Positions 1 to 8,473 are shown, counted from the first letter of the stretch. The stretch: 64,000 nt of DNA from Bordetella sp. BOR01 (GCF_019218885.1 NZ_JAHUWT010000003.1:62001-126000), one strand, 5' to 3'. A program made the numbers and translations. The notes: generated by a model from the letters alone, not told the origin.

Positions 1-756
1 CGGTGCCACATAGGCCGACTGAGGGTCGGCCTTTTGGCGAAACCGCAGGGTGCTGACGCTGATGGCCGCCACCGGCATCCCGTTCTGGCCGAAAATCGGC
101 GCGCCAAAGCAATAGATGCCGAGCTCGTTCTCTTCATCGTCCACCGCCCATCCGCGTTGGCGGGCTTGCTCGAGCTGATGGCCCAGGGCCGCAAGGTCTT
201 GCACCGTGTTGGGCGTATGGCGCGCGAAGGGCTGTGGCAAGGTATCCAGCGCGGCCTGCCGGGCGGCGTCGTCCAGCATGGACAGATAAGCCTTGCCCAC
301 CGCGGTCGAATACAGGGACACGCTGGTGCCGATGCGCGAGTTCATCTGCACCGCGCTGGGGCTTTCCAGTTTCTCGATATACACCATGTGCTGGCCGCTG
401 GGCACGGCCAGGTGGACCGTTTCGCCGGTGACGTCGCGCAAGTGCTTCAGGTGTTCCACCGCGGCCAGCCGCAGTTCGGATCGCCCCCAGCTACGGCTGG
501 CAAGCTGGATCAGGCGCGGCCCCAGCGTCAGCTTGCCGGTGGCGGGGTGTTCTGCCAGCAAGCCTTCGGCGACCAGCGCGCCCACCATGCGGTACACCGT
601 GGGGCGCGGATAGCCGCTGAGCTTGCCGAGTTCGGCCACGGTCATGGCTTGCGGCGTATCGGCCACCAGTTGCAGCACATGCATGAACTTCGAGAATGCG
701 GCGGTTCCCGCTACCTGGGCGGTGGGCGGTGTGGCAACGGGCGGCAATTCGGGCAT
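1..756 (-). CDS. IclR family transcriptional regulator (3' end outside window)
   Basis: Reading the minus strand from the ATG at 756, the frame stays open to the window edge, giving 252 residues, close to the usual 250-270 of IclR regulators. Residues ~20-85 form the winged helix-turn-helix (AELGKLSGYPRPTVYRMVGAL). The rest is the effector-binding domain, with the typical GETVHLAVPSGQHMVYIEKL and STAVGKAYLS stretches. It is the last gene of the minus-strand operon that starts at 4718, 117 bp after the SDR gene, so it probably controls that operon. A palindrome at 4731-4749 is the candidate operator. The ligand is unknown, but is likely the operon's substrate. Confidence 0.88.
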   Translation of the reverse strand, partial: MPELPPVATPPTAQVAGTAAFSKFMHVLQLVADTPQAMTVAELGKLSGYPRPTVYRMVGALVAEGLLAEHPATGKLTLGPRLIQLASRSWGRSELRLAAVEHLKHLRDVTGETVHLAVPSGQHMVYIEKLESPSAVQMNSRIGTSVSLYSTAVGKAYLSMLDDAARQAALDTLPQPFARHTPNTVQDLAALGHQLEQARQRGWAVDDEENELGIYCFGAPIFGQNGMPVAAISVSTLRFRQKADPQSAYVAP

Positions 757-873
757 GGCGGAACGCGTGGAAGGTGATGAGCGAAAGGCAAAAGCGCATG
801 GCGCCGCGGGCGCGCACCTGCCATTATCTCCGCAAACGCCCGCCTCGCGCACACGCCGCCCTGGCGCCGCCCA

Positions 874-1593
874 TCACGCCACCAGATAGCCGCCGTCGAC
901 AGGCAGGATCACGCCGGTCATGAATGCCGCCGCCGGCGCACACAAGAACGCCACCCCATCGGCCACATCCTGCGGCTTGCCCCAGCGTCCCAGCGGCGTG
1001 CGTGCCAGGATGGGGCCGGAACGCGCGGGATCGTTCTGCAATGCCCGGGTCAGCGGCGTGGCGATCCAGCCGGGCGCCACGGCATTGACCCGGATGCCAT
1101 CGGCGGCATAGGCCAGCGCCAGCGATTTGGTCAGTTGCGCCACACCGCCCTTGCTGGCCGCATAAGCCGGCACCAGCGATCCGCCAAAGAAGCTCAGCAT
1201 CGAGGCGGTATTGACAATGCAACCGCCACGCCGCGCCAGGCGCGCGCGCGCGGCACTGCACACGCGCATGGTGCCGGTCAGGTTGATGGCCAGCACCTGC
1301 TCGAACACGGCCGGATCGTGCTCCGCGCCGCGCCGGATGATCCCGGCGCAGTTGACGACGATATCCAGCGCGTCGACGCCCTGCAGAAGCTGCTCGACAT
1401 CGCCCGCCCGGCTGACATCGCCGATGCGCACCTCGATGCCAGCGTCCAGTTCGTCGGCATCCGAACGCAGGCCGGCCGCGATGGTACGCGCCCCCAACGA
1501 TGCCAGACGGTTGGCCACCGCCGCGCCTATGCCTTGCGTGGCCCCGGTCACCAGCGCCGTCTTGCCGGCGAATAAATCCGCTTGAAATGTCAT
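874..1593 (-). CDS. SDR family NAD(P)-dependent oxidoreductase
   Basis: A 239-residue classical short-chain dehydrogenase. It has the Rossmann motif TGATQGIG (residues 16-23), NCAG at 81-84, Ser131 and the catalytic pair Tyr144/Lys148 in YAASK. The C-terminus is the family-typical PVDGGYLVA. The start at 1593 (MTFQADLFAGK) is chosen because the nucleotide-binding strand follows at the usual distance; longer in-frame starts run into the neighbouring gene. It lies 10 bp after the second SDR gene in an operon with a cupin dioxygenase-like protein, a Bug receptor and IclR. It probably oxidises or reduces an alcohol or ketone intermediate of that pathway. The substrate cannot be read from the sequence. 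Confidence 0.88.
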   Translation of the reverse strand: MTFQADLFAGKTALVTGATQGIGAAVANRLASLGARTIAAGLRSDADELDAGIEVRIGDVSRAGDVEQLLQGVDALDIVVNCAGIIRRGAEHDPAVFEQVLAINLTGTMRVCSAARARLARRGGCIVNTASMLSFFGGSLVPAYAASKGGVAQLTKSLALAYAADGIRVNAVAPGWIATPLTRALQNDPARSGPILARTPLGRWGKPQDVADGVAFLCAPAAAFMTGVILPVDGGYLVA

Positions 1594-1603
1594 GTCTGCC
1601 TGC

Positions 1604-2395
1604 TTAGAAAGTGCCGGGGTAGGCACCGCCATCGGCCAGCACATTCTGGCCGGTGATGTAGCCGGCTTGCGCACTGCACAGGAAGGCGCAGATGGCGCCG
1701 AATTCTTCGGCATTGCCGAAGCGCCGGGCCGGAATGCCTGCCTGACGGGCCGCCCGTACGGCATCCACGTCCTGGCCCGCCTGGGCTGCCGCCGCCGCCA
1801 GGCCGGCTGCCAGCCGGTCGGTGGCGAATGCACCGGGCAGCAAGTTGTTGATCGTGACGCCCCGGGCCGCGATACGGCTGCGCGCCACCCCCGCCACGAA
1901 ACCAGTCAGCCCGCTACGGGCACCGTTGGACAGGCCCAGCACATCGATGGGCGCCTTCACCGCGCTGGACGTGATGTTGACGATGCGGCCGAACCCGCGT
2001 TCGGCCATGCCGTCGACCGTGGCCTTGATCAACTCGATGGGAGTGAGCATATTCGCCTCGACCGCGCTCAGCCACTGCTCGCGCTGCCAATCGCGAAAAT
2101 CCCCGGGCGGCGGGCCGCCCGCGTTGGTGACCACGATGTCGTAGTCGCGATGCGCCGCGAAGGCCGCCTCGCGCCCCTGCGGCGTGGTAATGTCGGCGGC
2201 CACCGCCCGCACGAAGCTGTCGCTGCGCGAACGTGCCCGCAGCAGCGCCTGCTCGGCGGCAGCCAGGGCGTCGGCGCCGCGGGCCACGATCACCACATTC
2301 GCCCCTTCGCGCACCAGGGCCAGCGCGCAGCCATAGCCCAGGCCCTTGCTGGCGCCCCCCACCAACGCGGTCTTGCCGGAAATACCCAAATCCAT
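1604..2395 (-). CDS. SDR family protein lacking the usual Tyr/Lys pair
   Basis: A 263-residue SDR-fold protein. The cofactor loop is GGASKGLG (residues 13-20), followed by NAGGPPPGDF at 91-100 and the active-site strand IVNITSSA (138-145). Where classical SDRs have YxxxK this protein reads LSNGAR (155-160), so Tyr appears replaced by Ser156 and Lys by Arg160. It ends with the SDR-typical GQNVLADGGAYPGTF. Its closest relatives are probably the atypical 3-oxoacyl-ACP-reductase-like SDRs. It may catalyse a different reaction or act through other residues. It sits between a Bug receptor gene and a classical SDR gene in the same operon. The start at 2395 follows an AAGGAG ribosome site. Confidence 0.85.
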   Translation of the reverse strand: MDLGISGKTALVGGASKGLGYGCALALVREGANVVIVARGADALAAAEQALLRARSRSDSFVRAVAADITTPQGREAAFAAHRDYDIVVTNAGGPPPGDFRDWQREQWLSAVEANMLTPIELIKATVDGMAERGFGRIVNITSSAVKAPIDVLGLSNGARSGLTGFVAGVARSRIAARGVTINNLLPGAFATDRLAAGLAAAAAQAGQDVDAVRAARQAGIPARRFGNAEEFGAICAFLCSAQAGYITGQNVLADGGAYPGTF

Positions 2396-2424
2396 CGTCT
2401 GCTCCTTGTTGCACGTGGCCAAGC

Positions 2425-3399
2425 CTACTGGCGCATGTCGAACTTCTCGATCAAGCCCCTGAATGTAGCGTTGTCGCGCGCCATCAGCGCCGTAAAAGCC
2501 TGCTGGTCGGCCAACACATAGCCCAGGTTCTGTTCTGCCATGAAGCGCTTCAGGCTGTCTTCCGCGGCCGCCTGCCGGAACGCCGCACCCAGCTTGTCCA
2601 GCACCGGCTGGGGCGTGTCTTTGGGCGCGGCGATGCCGCGCCACGTGCCGATCGACAAGTCGATATTGCGTTCTTTCAGCGTGGGCACATTCTCGAAACC
2701 CGGCACGCGCTGGTCGGCCATCACCGCCAGCGTCTTCAGCTTGCCCGCCTTCACGTACTGGATGACTTCCGCGGGGCTGACCGCCACCGCATCGATATGG
2801 CCGCCCAGCAGCGCCAGCACGGCCGGATTGCCGCCGTTGAACGGAATGTGGTTGAACTTGGCGCCGCTCTTGTCTTCCAGCGCGGCCGCCGCAAGATGCC
2901 AGATCGAACCGACCCCGGCGTTGCCCACCTGCATCATTTCCGGCTTGGCGCGCGCCGCGTCCAGGAATTCCTCGATGGTGTTGTAGGGCGAATCGGCCGC
3001 AACCGTGATCGCCGACGGATCGGCATTGAGCTGGATGATGGGCGTGAATTTCTCGTAGGTCGTCTTGGTCAGGCCCAGGTGCGGAATGATCACCATATCC
3101 GCCGTCACCAGCGCCAGCTTGTAGCCATCGGGCTTGCTGTTGGCCACATCGGTCAGGCCAATGCCGCCAGCGGCGCCGGGCTTGTTCAGCACCACGATGG
3201 GCTGGGACAGGTGCGTGCGCGAGGCGTCGGCCATCGCGCGCGCCAGGGCATCGGTGCCGCCGCCTGCCGCAAATGTCACGACCAGCTCGATGGGATGGCC
3301 GGGAAAATCCTGGGCCTGCGCCGCAGGCGCCGCGGCCAGCGCGGCGGCACCGCCCAGCAACAGCGCGGCAATACCGCGATTGAACGCACTACGTTTCAT
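2425..3399 (-). CDS. Bug/TctC family periplasmic solute-binding protein
   Basis: A 324-residue tripartite tricarboxylate-type receptor. An N-terminal signal peptide (MKRSAFNRG, then a long Ala/Leu core, cleavage after AQA near residue 29) precedes the family hallmarks PIELVVTFAAGGGTDALARAM, VVLNKPGAAGGIG and the later HIDAVAVSPAEV stretch. These proteins capture small carboxylates in the periplasm for TctAB-type carriers. No TctA or TctB gene is present here, so it is an orphan receptor that may use a carrier encoded elsewhere or signal ligand presence. It lies mid-operon between two SDR genes, which suggests that it binds the substrate this operon degrades. Confidence 0.93.
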   Translation of the reverse strand: MKRSAFNRGIAALLLGGAAALAAAPAAQAQDFPGHPIELVVTFAAGGGTDALARAMADASRTHLSQPIVVLNKPGAAGGIGLTDVANSKPDGYKLALVTADMVIIPHLGLTKTTYEKFTPIIQLNADPSAITVAADSPYNTIEEFLDAARAKPEMMQVGNAGVGSIWHLAAAALEDKSGAKFNHIPFNGGNPAVLALLGGHIDAVAVSPAEVIQYVKAGKLKTLAVMADQRVPGFENVPTLKERNIDLSIGTWRGIAAPKDTPQPVLDKLGAAFRQAAAEDSLKRFMAEQNLGYVLADQQAFTALMARDNATFRGLIEKFDMRQ

Positions 3400-3455
3400 G
3401 AGTCTCTCCAATTGGGTCTTATTGATATGGGTGATGCCGGCTTGGGGGATAAGCT

Positions 3456-4187
3456 TCAGTAGGTGGCGCGCCCCCCGGAAAGATCGAATACCGCGCCGGT
3501 ATTGAAAGTGCAGGAATCCGAACACAGCCAGGCCACCAGTTCGGCGACCTCGCCAGGTTCCCCGAGCCGTTGCATCGGGCTTTTGGCGATCATGGTCTGC
3601 ACGTGTCCAGGCGACATCTGCGCCAGCAGCTCGGTCCGCACGGCGGCCGGCGCCACGGCGTTGACGCGAACGCCGGTCAGGGCCAGTTCCTTGCCCAGCG
3701 ACTTGGTCAGCGCCAGCACCCCGGCCTTGGCGGCGCTGTAGGCCGCCGCGTCGGGCGTGCCCTCTTGGCCCGCCAGCGAGGCAATATTGACGATGCGGCC
3801 GGCGCCGGCCGCGCGCATGTGCGGCACCACTTCGCGGCACACGTTGAACGTGCCGGTCAGGTTGACCTGCACGATGGCGTCCCAGGCCTGTGGATCGTAG
3901 CGATCCACGGGCGCCGTCGGGCCGGCGTAGCCCGCGCTGTTGACCAGCATGTGCACGCCGCCCAACCGCGCCAGCGTATCGGCGCGGGCGCGCGCCACAC
4001 TGGCGCGATCGGTGACATCGACCACGCAGGCGTGGGGATCCGGCGCGGCCGGGCGCAGGTCCCATACCGCCACCCGGGCGCCATGGGCGCGCAATTGCCG
4101 CACGATCTCGGCACCGATACCGTTGGCGCCGCCGGTGACCACCGCGACGCGGCCGGTGTAGTCATACCTGGCCTTGGCCGGCTGCAT
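3456..4187 (-). CDS. SDR family NAD(P)-dependent oxidoreductase
   Basis: A 243-residue classical SDR with the cofactor motif VVTGGANGIG (residues 16-25), NSAG at 83-86, Ser137, Tyr150 and Lys154 (YSAAK), and the C-terminal DLSGG turn. It is the second gene of the operon and starts only 3 bp after the stop of the cupin gene, so translation is probably coupled. It probably processes an alcohol or carbonyl intermediate together with the cupin protein. Its sequence differs clearly from the other two SDRs of the operon, so the three look like separate steps rather than recent duplicates. Confidence 0.9.
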   Translation of the reverse strand: MQPAKARYDYTGRVAVVTGGANGIGAEIVRQLRAHGARVAVWDLRPAAPDPHACVVDVTDRASVARARADTLARLGGVHMLVNSAGYAGPTAPVDRYDPQAWDAIVQVNLTGTFNVCREVVPHMRAAGAGRIVNIASLAGQEGTPDAAAYSAAKAGVLALTKSLGKELALTGVRVNAVAPAAVRTELLAQMSPGHVQTMIAKSPMQRLGEPGEVAELVAWLCSDSCTFNTGAVFDLSGGRATY

Positions 4188-4190
4188 GGC

Positions 4191-4718
4191 TTAGCGTATG
4201 AATTGCCGCACATAGTCTTCACCCAGGCCGGCCTGGGTGAAGTGCTTGCGGCACATATCGATCTTGGTGAAGACGTCTTCGTAGCCCATACCCTTGCCCC
4301 ACGGGTCGGTGTAGTACATGACGCCGTTGACCTGGAAGTACGTGATCATTTCCTCGACATCGGGCGGCACATACAGGGTGTGCGTTTCGCCGGGCGGCTC
4401 GAACACATAGCTGCCTTCGGTCGCTTCCCAGTCGTGTTCCAGATAGCGCCACCGGCCCTTCAATACCAGGCCATGCACGGCCTGGGGGTGGCGGTGGCGG
4501 CTCAGCACGCCCGATTTGCGCACCCGCAGCAAGTTCATCCAATAGCCCTGGCTGGCGTTCAGACAGAGCGGCCGGAACCACACGTTTTCTGCCTGCGGCA
4601 CCCACAACCGCTCGTCGGTGGGGATGGCGTGGGGGATCACGATCTCGGGCAAGGCCTCGGAAGGATTCGGGTACTGATACGGCGTCATGGGATCCGTATC
4701 GGGCGCGTCGACTGGCAT
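4191..4718 (-). CDS. Cupin, 2,4'-dihydroxyacetophenone dioxygenase-like
   Basis: A 175-residue single-domain cupin and the first gene of the operon. The metal site is readable as HRH (His75, His77) in cupin motif 1 and PPGETHT (His113) in motif 2, with a nearby Glu94 as possible fourth ligand. The overall pattern (NAENVWFRP-like N-terminus, MNLLRVRKSG, GETHTLYVPPD, TKIDMCRKHF tail) resembles 2,4'-dihydroxyacetophenone dioxygenases, which cleave the C-C bond between the two carbonyl carbons of an aromatic hydroxyketone. The exact substrate is inference. The start at 4718 follows an AGGACC ribosome site only 13 bp from a palindromic operator. It could instead be a related ChrR-like cupin of unknown activity. 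Confidence 0.72.
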   Translation of the reverse strand: MPVDAPDTDPMTPYQYPNPSEALPEIVIPHAIPTDERLWVPQAENVWFRPLCLNASQGYWMNLLRVRKSGVLSRHRHPQAVHGLVLKGRWRYLEHDWEATEGSYVFEPPGETHTLYVPPDVEEMITYFQVNGVMYYTDPWGKGMGYEDVFTKIDMCRKHFTQAGLGEDYVRQFIR

Positions 4719-4730
4719 GCCTGGTCCTTT

Positions 4731-4768
4731 TTGACCATAATATGGACAATATGTTTATGTTATGGACA
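4731..4768. promoter_or_regulatory. Candidate IclR operator upstream of the cupin-SDR operon
   Basis: A 19-bp inverted repeat, TTGACCATAATATGGACAA, occupies 4731-4749 (8 of 9 base pairs symmetrical around the centre). The half-site TATGGACA at 4741-4748 recurs exactly 20 bp later at 4761-4768. The sequence is AT-rich in a 65% GC background and lies 13 bp before the first gene of an operon that ends with an iclR gene. Binding by that IclR protein is inference. Confidence 0.55.
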
Positions 4769-4981
4769 AATTATAGTGAGACTAAGCCGCCTGATAAGTG
4801 CGGGCTTTCCCTTAGTCCCGACACTGCAAGGAACCGTGACATACTGTCGCCGCGCGATACCGTCCGCGCTCGCATCCATTCAATACGTGCGCCCCGGAGC
4901 GCACGCCTCGGTACCGACGGACTCACTGCCACGGGCCGGCTAGCCTGGTGGCGCCCCCCTTCTTCTGACAGGAATCTCGTC

Positions 4982-5650
4982 ATGCGTGCTGCGGCCATTG
5001 CGCTGTCATGTGGATTGATCGCCGGGTGCGCTGCGCCCGTCTCCGACCAGGCTTTCAGAGTCGATAATGCCGTCTTCTTCACCGATGCAAAGCGGCTGCA
5101 CCCGGTTCCAGGCACACCCGGCTTGTCGCGCTACATCAGCCCCCAGTTCGCCAAACAAAGGGAGCGCATCACCGGCATCTACCTGGCGCCCATCGAGGTG
5201 TGGCTGGCGCCCGATTCACCCTACAAAGGGCTGACCGCCACCGATGTCGCCGCTTTGACGGTCTCGTTCCGGCAAGAATTCCTGAAAGATCCATCCCGCC
5301 GCTACCCCGTGGTGGACAAGCCCGGGCCCGACACCATGGTGGTACGCATCGCCCTTATCGATGTCATGCTGACCGAGCCGCACACGCGGCTACTGGGCTA
5401 CCTGCCGGTGGGCCTGGCCGTGCGGGCGATCAGGGCGGCCGAGGGCATCAGTCCCGCACTGGTCGACCGCCTGGGCTACCAGACCGAAGCCACGTTCGGC
5501 GTGGGCGGCCCCACCCTGTTCGCCGTACAACTGAAGAGCACGCACCCGGTCACCCAGGCAGGCGATCAAAAACAAAAACTCGACCAGTTGCCCGGGCAGA
5601 TCGCGCAGCAGGCCAAGCGCCTGCGGGCTACGTTGGAAGCCATACATTGA
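4982..5650 (+). CDS. Putative lipoprotein, DUF3313-like
   Basis: A 222-residue probable outer-membrane or periplasmic lipoprotein. MRAAAIALSCGLIAGC is a signal peptide ending in the lipobox LIAGC (lipidated Cys16). The body has no enzyme motif I recognise. Length, position of the conserved strands (VRIALIDVMLTEPHTR) and the Gly/Pro-rich LLGYLPVGLA segment fit the DUF3313 lipoprotein family. The start at 4982 is preferred to an upstream in-frame one because AGGAA precedes it and the signal peptide begins there. It is transcribed away from the cupin operon, across the region holding the IclR-type palindrome. Confidence 0.68.
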   Translation: MRAAAIALSCGLIAGCAAPVSDQAFRVDNAVFFTDAKRLHPVPGTPGLSRYISPQFAKQRERITGIYLAPIEVWLAPDSPYKGLTATDVAALTVSFRQEFLKDPSRRYPVVDKPGPDTMVVRIALIDVMLTEPHTRLLGYLPVGLAVRAIRAAEGISPALVDRLGYQTEATFGVGGPTLFAVQLKSTHPVTQAGDQKQKLDQLPGQIAQQAKRLRATLEAIH

Positions 5651-5710
5651 TGAATGGCGGCACCGGCCCTGCGCCGCGCCGCCGGCACCCCGAGCAGGGG
5701 TTTTCCCCAT

Positions 5711-5770
5711 AATTTTCTTTTATATAGAAAAAAATCGAAAACACTGGCTATAATTTTCTATAAAAAATAA
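5711..5770. promoter_or_regulatory. AT-rich operator/promoter of the Bug-XRE gene pair
   Basis: Position 5711-5731 holds an inverted repeat with arms TTTTCT and AGAAAA around TTTATAT. A second related half-site TTTTCTATAAAAAA follows at 5755-5768. The same 21-bp core recurs exactly at 8475-8495 upstream of the hydrolase gene on the other side of the regulator gene. The element ends about 40 bp before the Bug start codon. The XRE-cupin regulator encoded at 6832 is the most likely ligand, by inference from position. Confidence 0.6.
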
Positions 5771-5807
5771 TTCCTCAACCGCCGTTCTTCTTGCGTCGAG
5801 GTGCCAC

Positions 5808-6809
5808 GTGTCCATACCCCTACTTTCCCGCCTGGCCAGACTGGCCCGCCGCACCGCCGGCGTCGCACTGGTCGCTGGCGCCGCTGCCGCGCAGGCCGCC
5901 TACCCCGACCGCCCCGTCACGCTGGTCGTGCCCTTTCCCACCGGCGGCAACTCGGATATCGTGGCCCGCCAGATCGCCGAGCGCATGGGCCAGGCATTGG
6001 GCCAGCCAGTCATCGTCGAGAACCGCACCGGCGCGGGCGGGCTGGTAGGCAACCAGGCCGTGGCCCGGGCCCGGCCCGACGGCTACACACTGCTGCTGGG
6101 CGGTATGTCCACGCAGATCCTGCTGGCAGGCACGGCGCCGCAGTTGCCTTACGATCCGGTCAAAGATTTCTCGGCCGTGGCGCTCATCTCCAAGGTGCCC
6201 CTGGTGCTGGTGGTGCCGGCGACCTCGCCGGCGCAAGACCTGAAAAGCTTTGCGCAATACCTGAAGCATTCGCCCGGCGCGTATAACTACAGCTCGGCTG
6301 GCGCCGGCACCTCGGGCCACATTACCGCCCAGTACTTCGCCGATGCCATCGGCGCCGAAGTCGTGCATGTGCCCTATCGCGGCAGCTCGCCAGCCCTGGT
6401 CGACCTGGTGGAAAGCCGCAACGCGTACCTGGTGGATACCCCGCCCGTCATCAAAGAACTGGTCAAGAGCGGCAAGATCCGCGCGCTGGCCGTCTTCAGC
6501 GACGAGAGGCTGGCCGACCTGCCCGATGTGCCCACCGTGGGCGAGGCCGGCCTGGGCGACGTGGTCAAGGAAAAGCTGCAGCCCTGGCAAGCCATCTTCG
6601 CACCCGCGGGCACGCCGCCCGAGGTCGAAGCCACGATCCACGACGCGCTCAACCGCGCCCTGGCCGACCCCGCGCTACAGCAGCGCCTGGCGCAGATGGG
6701 CCTGATTCCCATGAGCGGCTCGCGGGCCGATGCCAAACAACTGTTCGAAGTAGACTATGCCAAGTGGATTCCCATTCTTGACCGCATGGGCCTGAAGACC
6801 CAGCGCTGA
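5808..6809 (+). CDS. Bug/TctC family periplasmic solute-binding protein
   Basis: A 333-residue receptor. A signal peptide (MSIPLLSRLARLARR, hydrophobic core, cleavage after AQA near residue 30) precedes the family blocks RPVTLVVPFPTGGNSDIVAR, VENRTGAGGLVGNQAVA and YNYSSAGAGTSGHITAQYF. Like the other Bug proteins in this window it lacks neighbouring TctAB genes. An XRE-cupin regulator gene follows 22 bp downstream on the same strand, so the two are probably cotranscribed from the AT-rich promoter at 5711-5770. The ligand is probably a small organic acid; it cannot be specified from the sequence. Confidence 0.93.
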   Translation: MSIPLLSRLARLARRTAGVALVAGAAAAQAAYPDRPVTLVVPFPTGGNSDIVARQIAERMGQALGQPVIVENRTGAGGLVGNQAVARARPDGYTLLLGGMSTQILLAGTAPQLPYDPVKDFSAVALISKVPLVLVVPATSPAQDLKSFAQYLKHSPGAYNYSSAGAGTSGHITAQYFADAIGAEVVHVPYRGSSPALVDLVESRNAYLVDTPPVIKELVKSGKIRALAVFSDERLADLPDVPTVGEAGLGDVVKEKLQPWQAIFAPAGTPPEVEATIHDALNRALADPALQQRLAQMGLIPMSGSRADAKQLFEVDYAKWIPILDRMGLKTQR

Positions 6810-6831
6810 GACCCAGCCCGCCCTCCCATTC

Positions 6832-7437
6832 ATGGAACCAGACGATACCCGGCTCGTTGGACAGGCCATCCGCCGTATACGCAAGGGTAAGAAAATCTCG
6901 CTGCAAACGCTGGCGGCCCGCTCGGGCGTGGCCACCGGCATGCTCAGCCAGATAGAGCGCGACCTGGGCAACCCTTCGCTGAGAACGCTGGCCCGTATCC
7001 GCCAGGCGCTGGATGTGCCCCTGAGCGCCCTGTTCGAGGGCGATGACGCTACGGCCGCGGACGCATCCGATGGCGACGACCTGGCCGCCCATGTGCGGCG
7101 CCAGGACACACGGCGGGTCATGCAATTCGGCACCCCGCTCATGACCAAGGAAATGCTCTCGCCGCCGGCCGGGCAGCGCCTGCAATTCATGGTGCTGAAT
7201 ATCCTGCCCGGCGGCACCTCGGGCGCGCCGCCCCTGAGCTACGCCGCGGAAAAAGGCGGCATGGTCCTGCAAGGCGCCTTCGAGCTGGAACTCGACGGCC
7301 GCACGCTGCAACTGCAGCGCGGCGACAGCTTCCAGTTCGACGGCGCCGTGCCGCACGTGTTCCGCAACCCCTTCGACGAACCGGCCAGCATCCTGTGGAT
7401 CATCGCGCACGAGCCGGCCTCGCAGCGGCACTTCTAG
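6832..7437 (+). CDS. XRE family regulator with C-terminal cupin domain
   Basis: A 201-residue two-domain regulator. Residues ~8-65 are a Cro/C1-type helix-turn-helix (SLQTLAARSGVATGMLSQIERDLGNPSLRTLARI). Residues ~115-195 are a small cupin that usually senses a small molecule (GGTSGAPPLSYAAEKGGMVLQG, GDSFQFDGAVPHVFRNP). This architecture is typical of SutR/PuuR-like metabolic regulators. The gene follows a Bug receptor by 22 bp. A hydrolase gene that carries the same upstream inverted repeat as the Bug gene is convergent with it, so the regulator probably controls both units. Confidence 0.93.
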   Translation: MEPDDTRLVGQAIRRIRKGKKISLQTLAARSGVATGMLSQIERDLGNPSLRTLARIRQALDVPLSALFEGDDATAADASDGDDLAAHVRRQDTRRVMQFGTPLMTKEMLSPPAGQRLQFMVLNILPGGTSGAPPLSYAAEKGGMVLQGAFELELDGRTLQLQRGDSFQFDGAVPHVFRNPFDEPASILWIIAHEPASQRHF

Positions 7438-7463
7438 GCCGCCACGCCCCTATCCCACCCAGC

Positions 7464-8426
7464 CTACCAGCGCGCCGCCGGTTGCGGCAGGTCCAGCGCC
7501 TGCCGCAGCGCCGCGCACAGCAGATGGAATTCGGCATCGGCCGTGGCGCTTAGCCGGCGCGCCCGCAGAAAACCGTGGATCATTCCCGCCCCGATGCGCA
7601 ACTGCACCGCGTTGCCCGCGGCGTGCAGCTTTTCCGCATAATGCCGCCCGTCGTCGAGCAGCGGGTCGTGGTCGGCCAGCAGCAAATAGGCGGGCGGCAG
7701 GCCGGCGTGATCTGGCGCGCGCATGGGCAGCGCGTAGCCGTCGCGCGTATCCAGCCCCGAGGGCAGGAAGGCATTCAGGGCGAACGCCATGGCCTCGCGG
7801 GTCAGGAATGCGTCTTCGGTATTGTTCAGGTAGCTGGGCGTATCCAGGTCGGCATCCAGCGTGGGGTAGATCAGCGCCTGCATGCGCAGGCGTGGGCCGC
7901 CCCGGTCGCGCGCCAGCAATGCGCAGGCTGCGGCCAGATTGCCGCCCGCGCTGTCGCCGGCGACAGCAATGCGTTCCGGGTCCACACCCAGCAGTTCGGC
8001 CTCGCGCAGCGCCCAACACAGGGCCTCGTAAGCGTCGTCGGTGGGCGCCGGATAGGGATTTTCCGGTGCGCGGCGGTAATGCACGCTGAATACCTGCGCG
8101 CCCGTGTTGCAGGCCAGGCTGGCTGTGATGAAATCATGGCCTTGAGGGCTGCCCGCCACGAAGCTGCCGCCATGCAGGTAAACAATGGCGGGCAACGGCC
8201 CCTCGGTACATGGGCGGTAGACCCGCACCGGAATCTCGTGGCCCGGCAGCACGATATAGGTATCGCTGACCTGCAGCGTGTCGGGGTACGGTTCGCGCAC
8301 CAGTGCAGCGTAGCGGTCGGCCCGTATGCGCCGCTGTGTCAGCGATAACGCCCGCAACCCCGCCATATCGCCCAATGCACGGCGTGCGCGGTCCACATAT
8401 GCCTGGATGCCCGAGTCGAATGCCAT
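7464..8426 (-). CDS. Alpha/beta hydrolase, hormone-sensitive lipase family
   Basis: A 320-residue hydrolase of the HSL (family IV) esterase group. HGGSF (residues 85-89) forms the oxyanion hole, GDSAGG carries nucleophile Ser159, and ADHDP (Asp254) and MIHGF (His284) complete the triad. No signal peptide is visible, so it is probably cytoplasmic. It likely hydrolyses a short-chain ester or a lactone. Its upstream inverted repeat at 8474-8498 matches that of the Bug/XRE-cupin unit with which it converges, suggesting that receptor, regulator and esterase act on one compound. Confidence 0.92.
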   Translation of the reverse strand: MAFDSGIQAYVDRARRALGDMAGLRALSLTQRRIRADRYAALVREPYPDTLQVSDTYIVLPGHEIPVRVYRPCTEGPLPAIVYLHGGSFVAGSPQGHDFITASLACNTGAQVFSVHYRRAPENPYPAPTDDAYEALCWALREAELLGVDPERIAVAGDSAGGNLAAACALLARDRGGPRLRMQALIYPTLDADLDTPSYLNNTEDAFLTREAMAFALNAFLPSGLDTRDGYALPMRAPDHAGLPPAYLLLADHDPLLDDGRHYAEKLHAAGNAVQLRIGAGMIHGFLRARRLSATADAEFHLLCAALRQALDLPQPAARW

Positions 8427-8473
8427 CGTCGCTTGCCTGCCAGAGGTTATGCCGGAATGGATCGACTATACCG

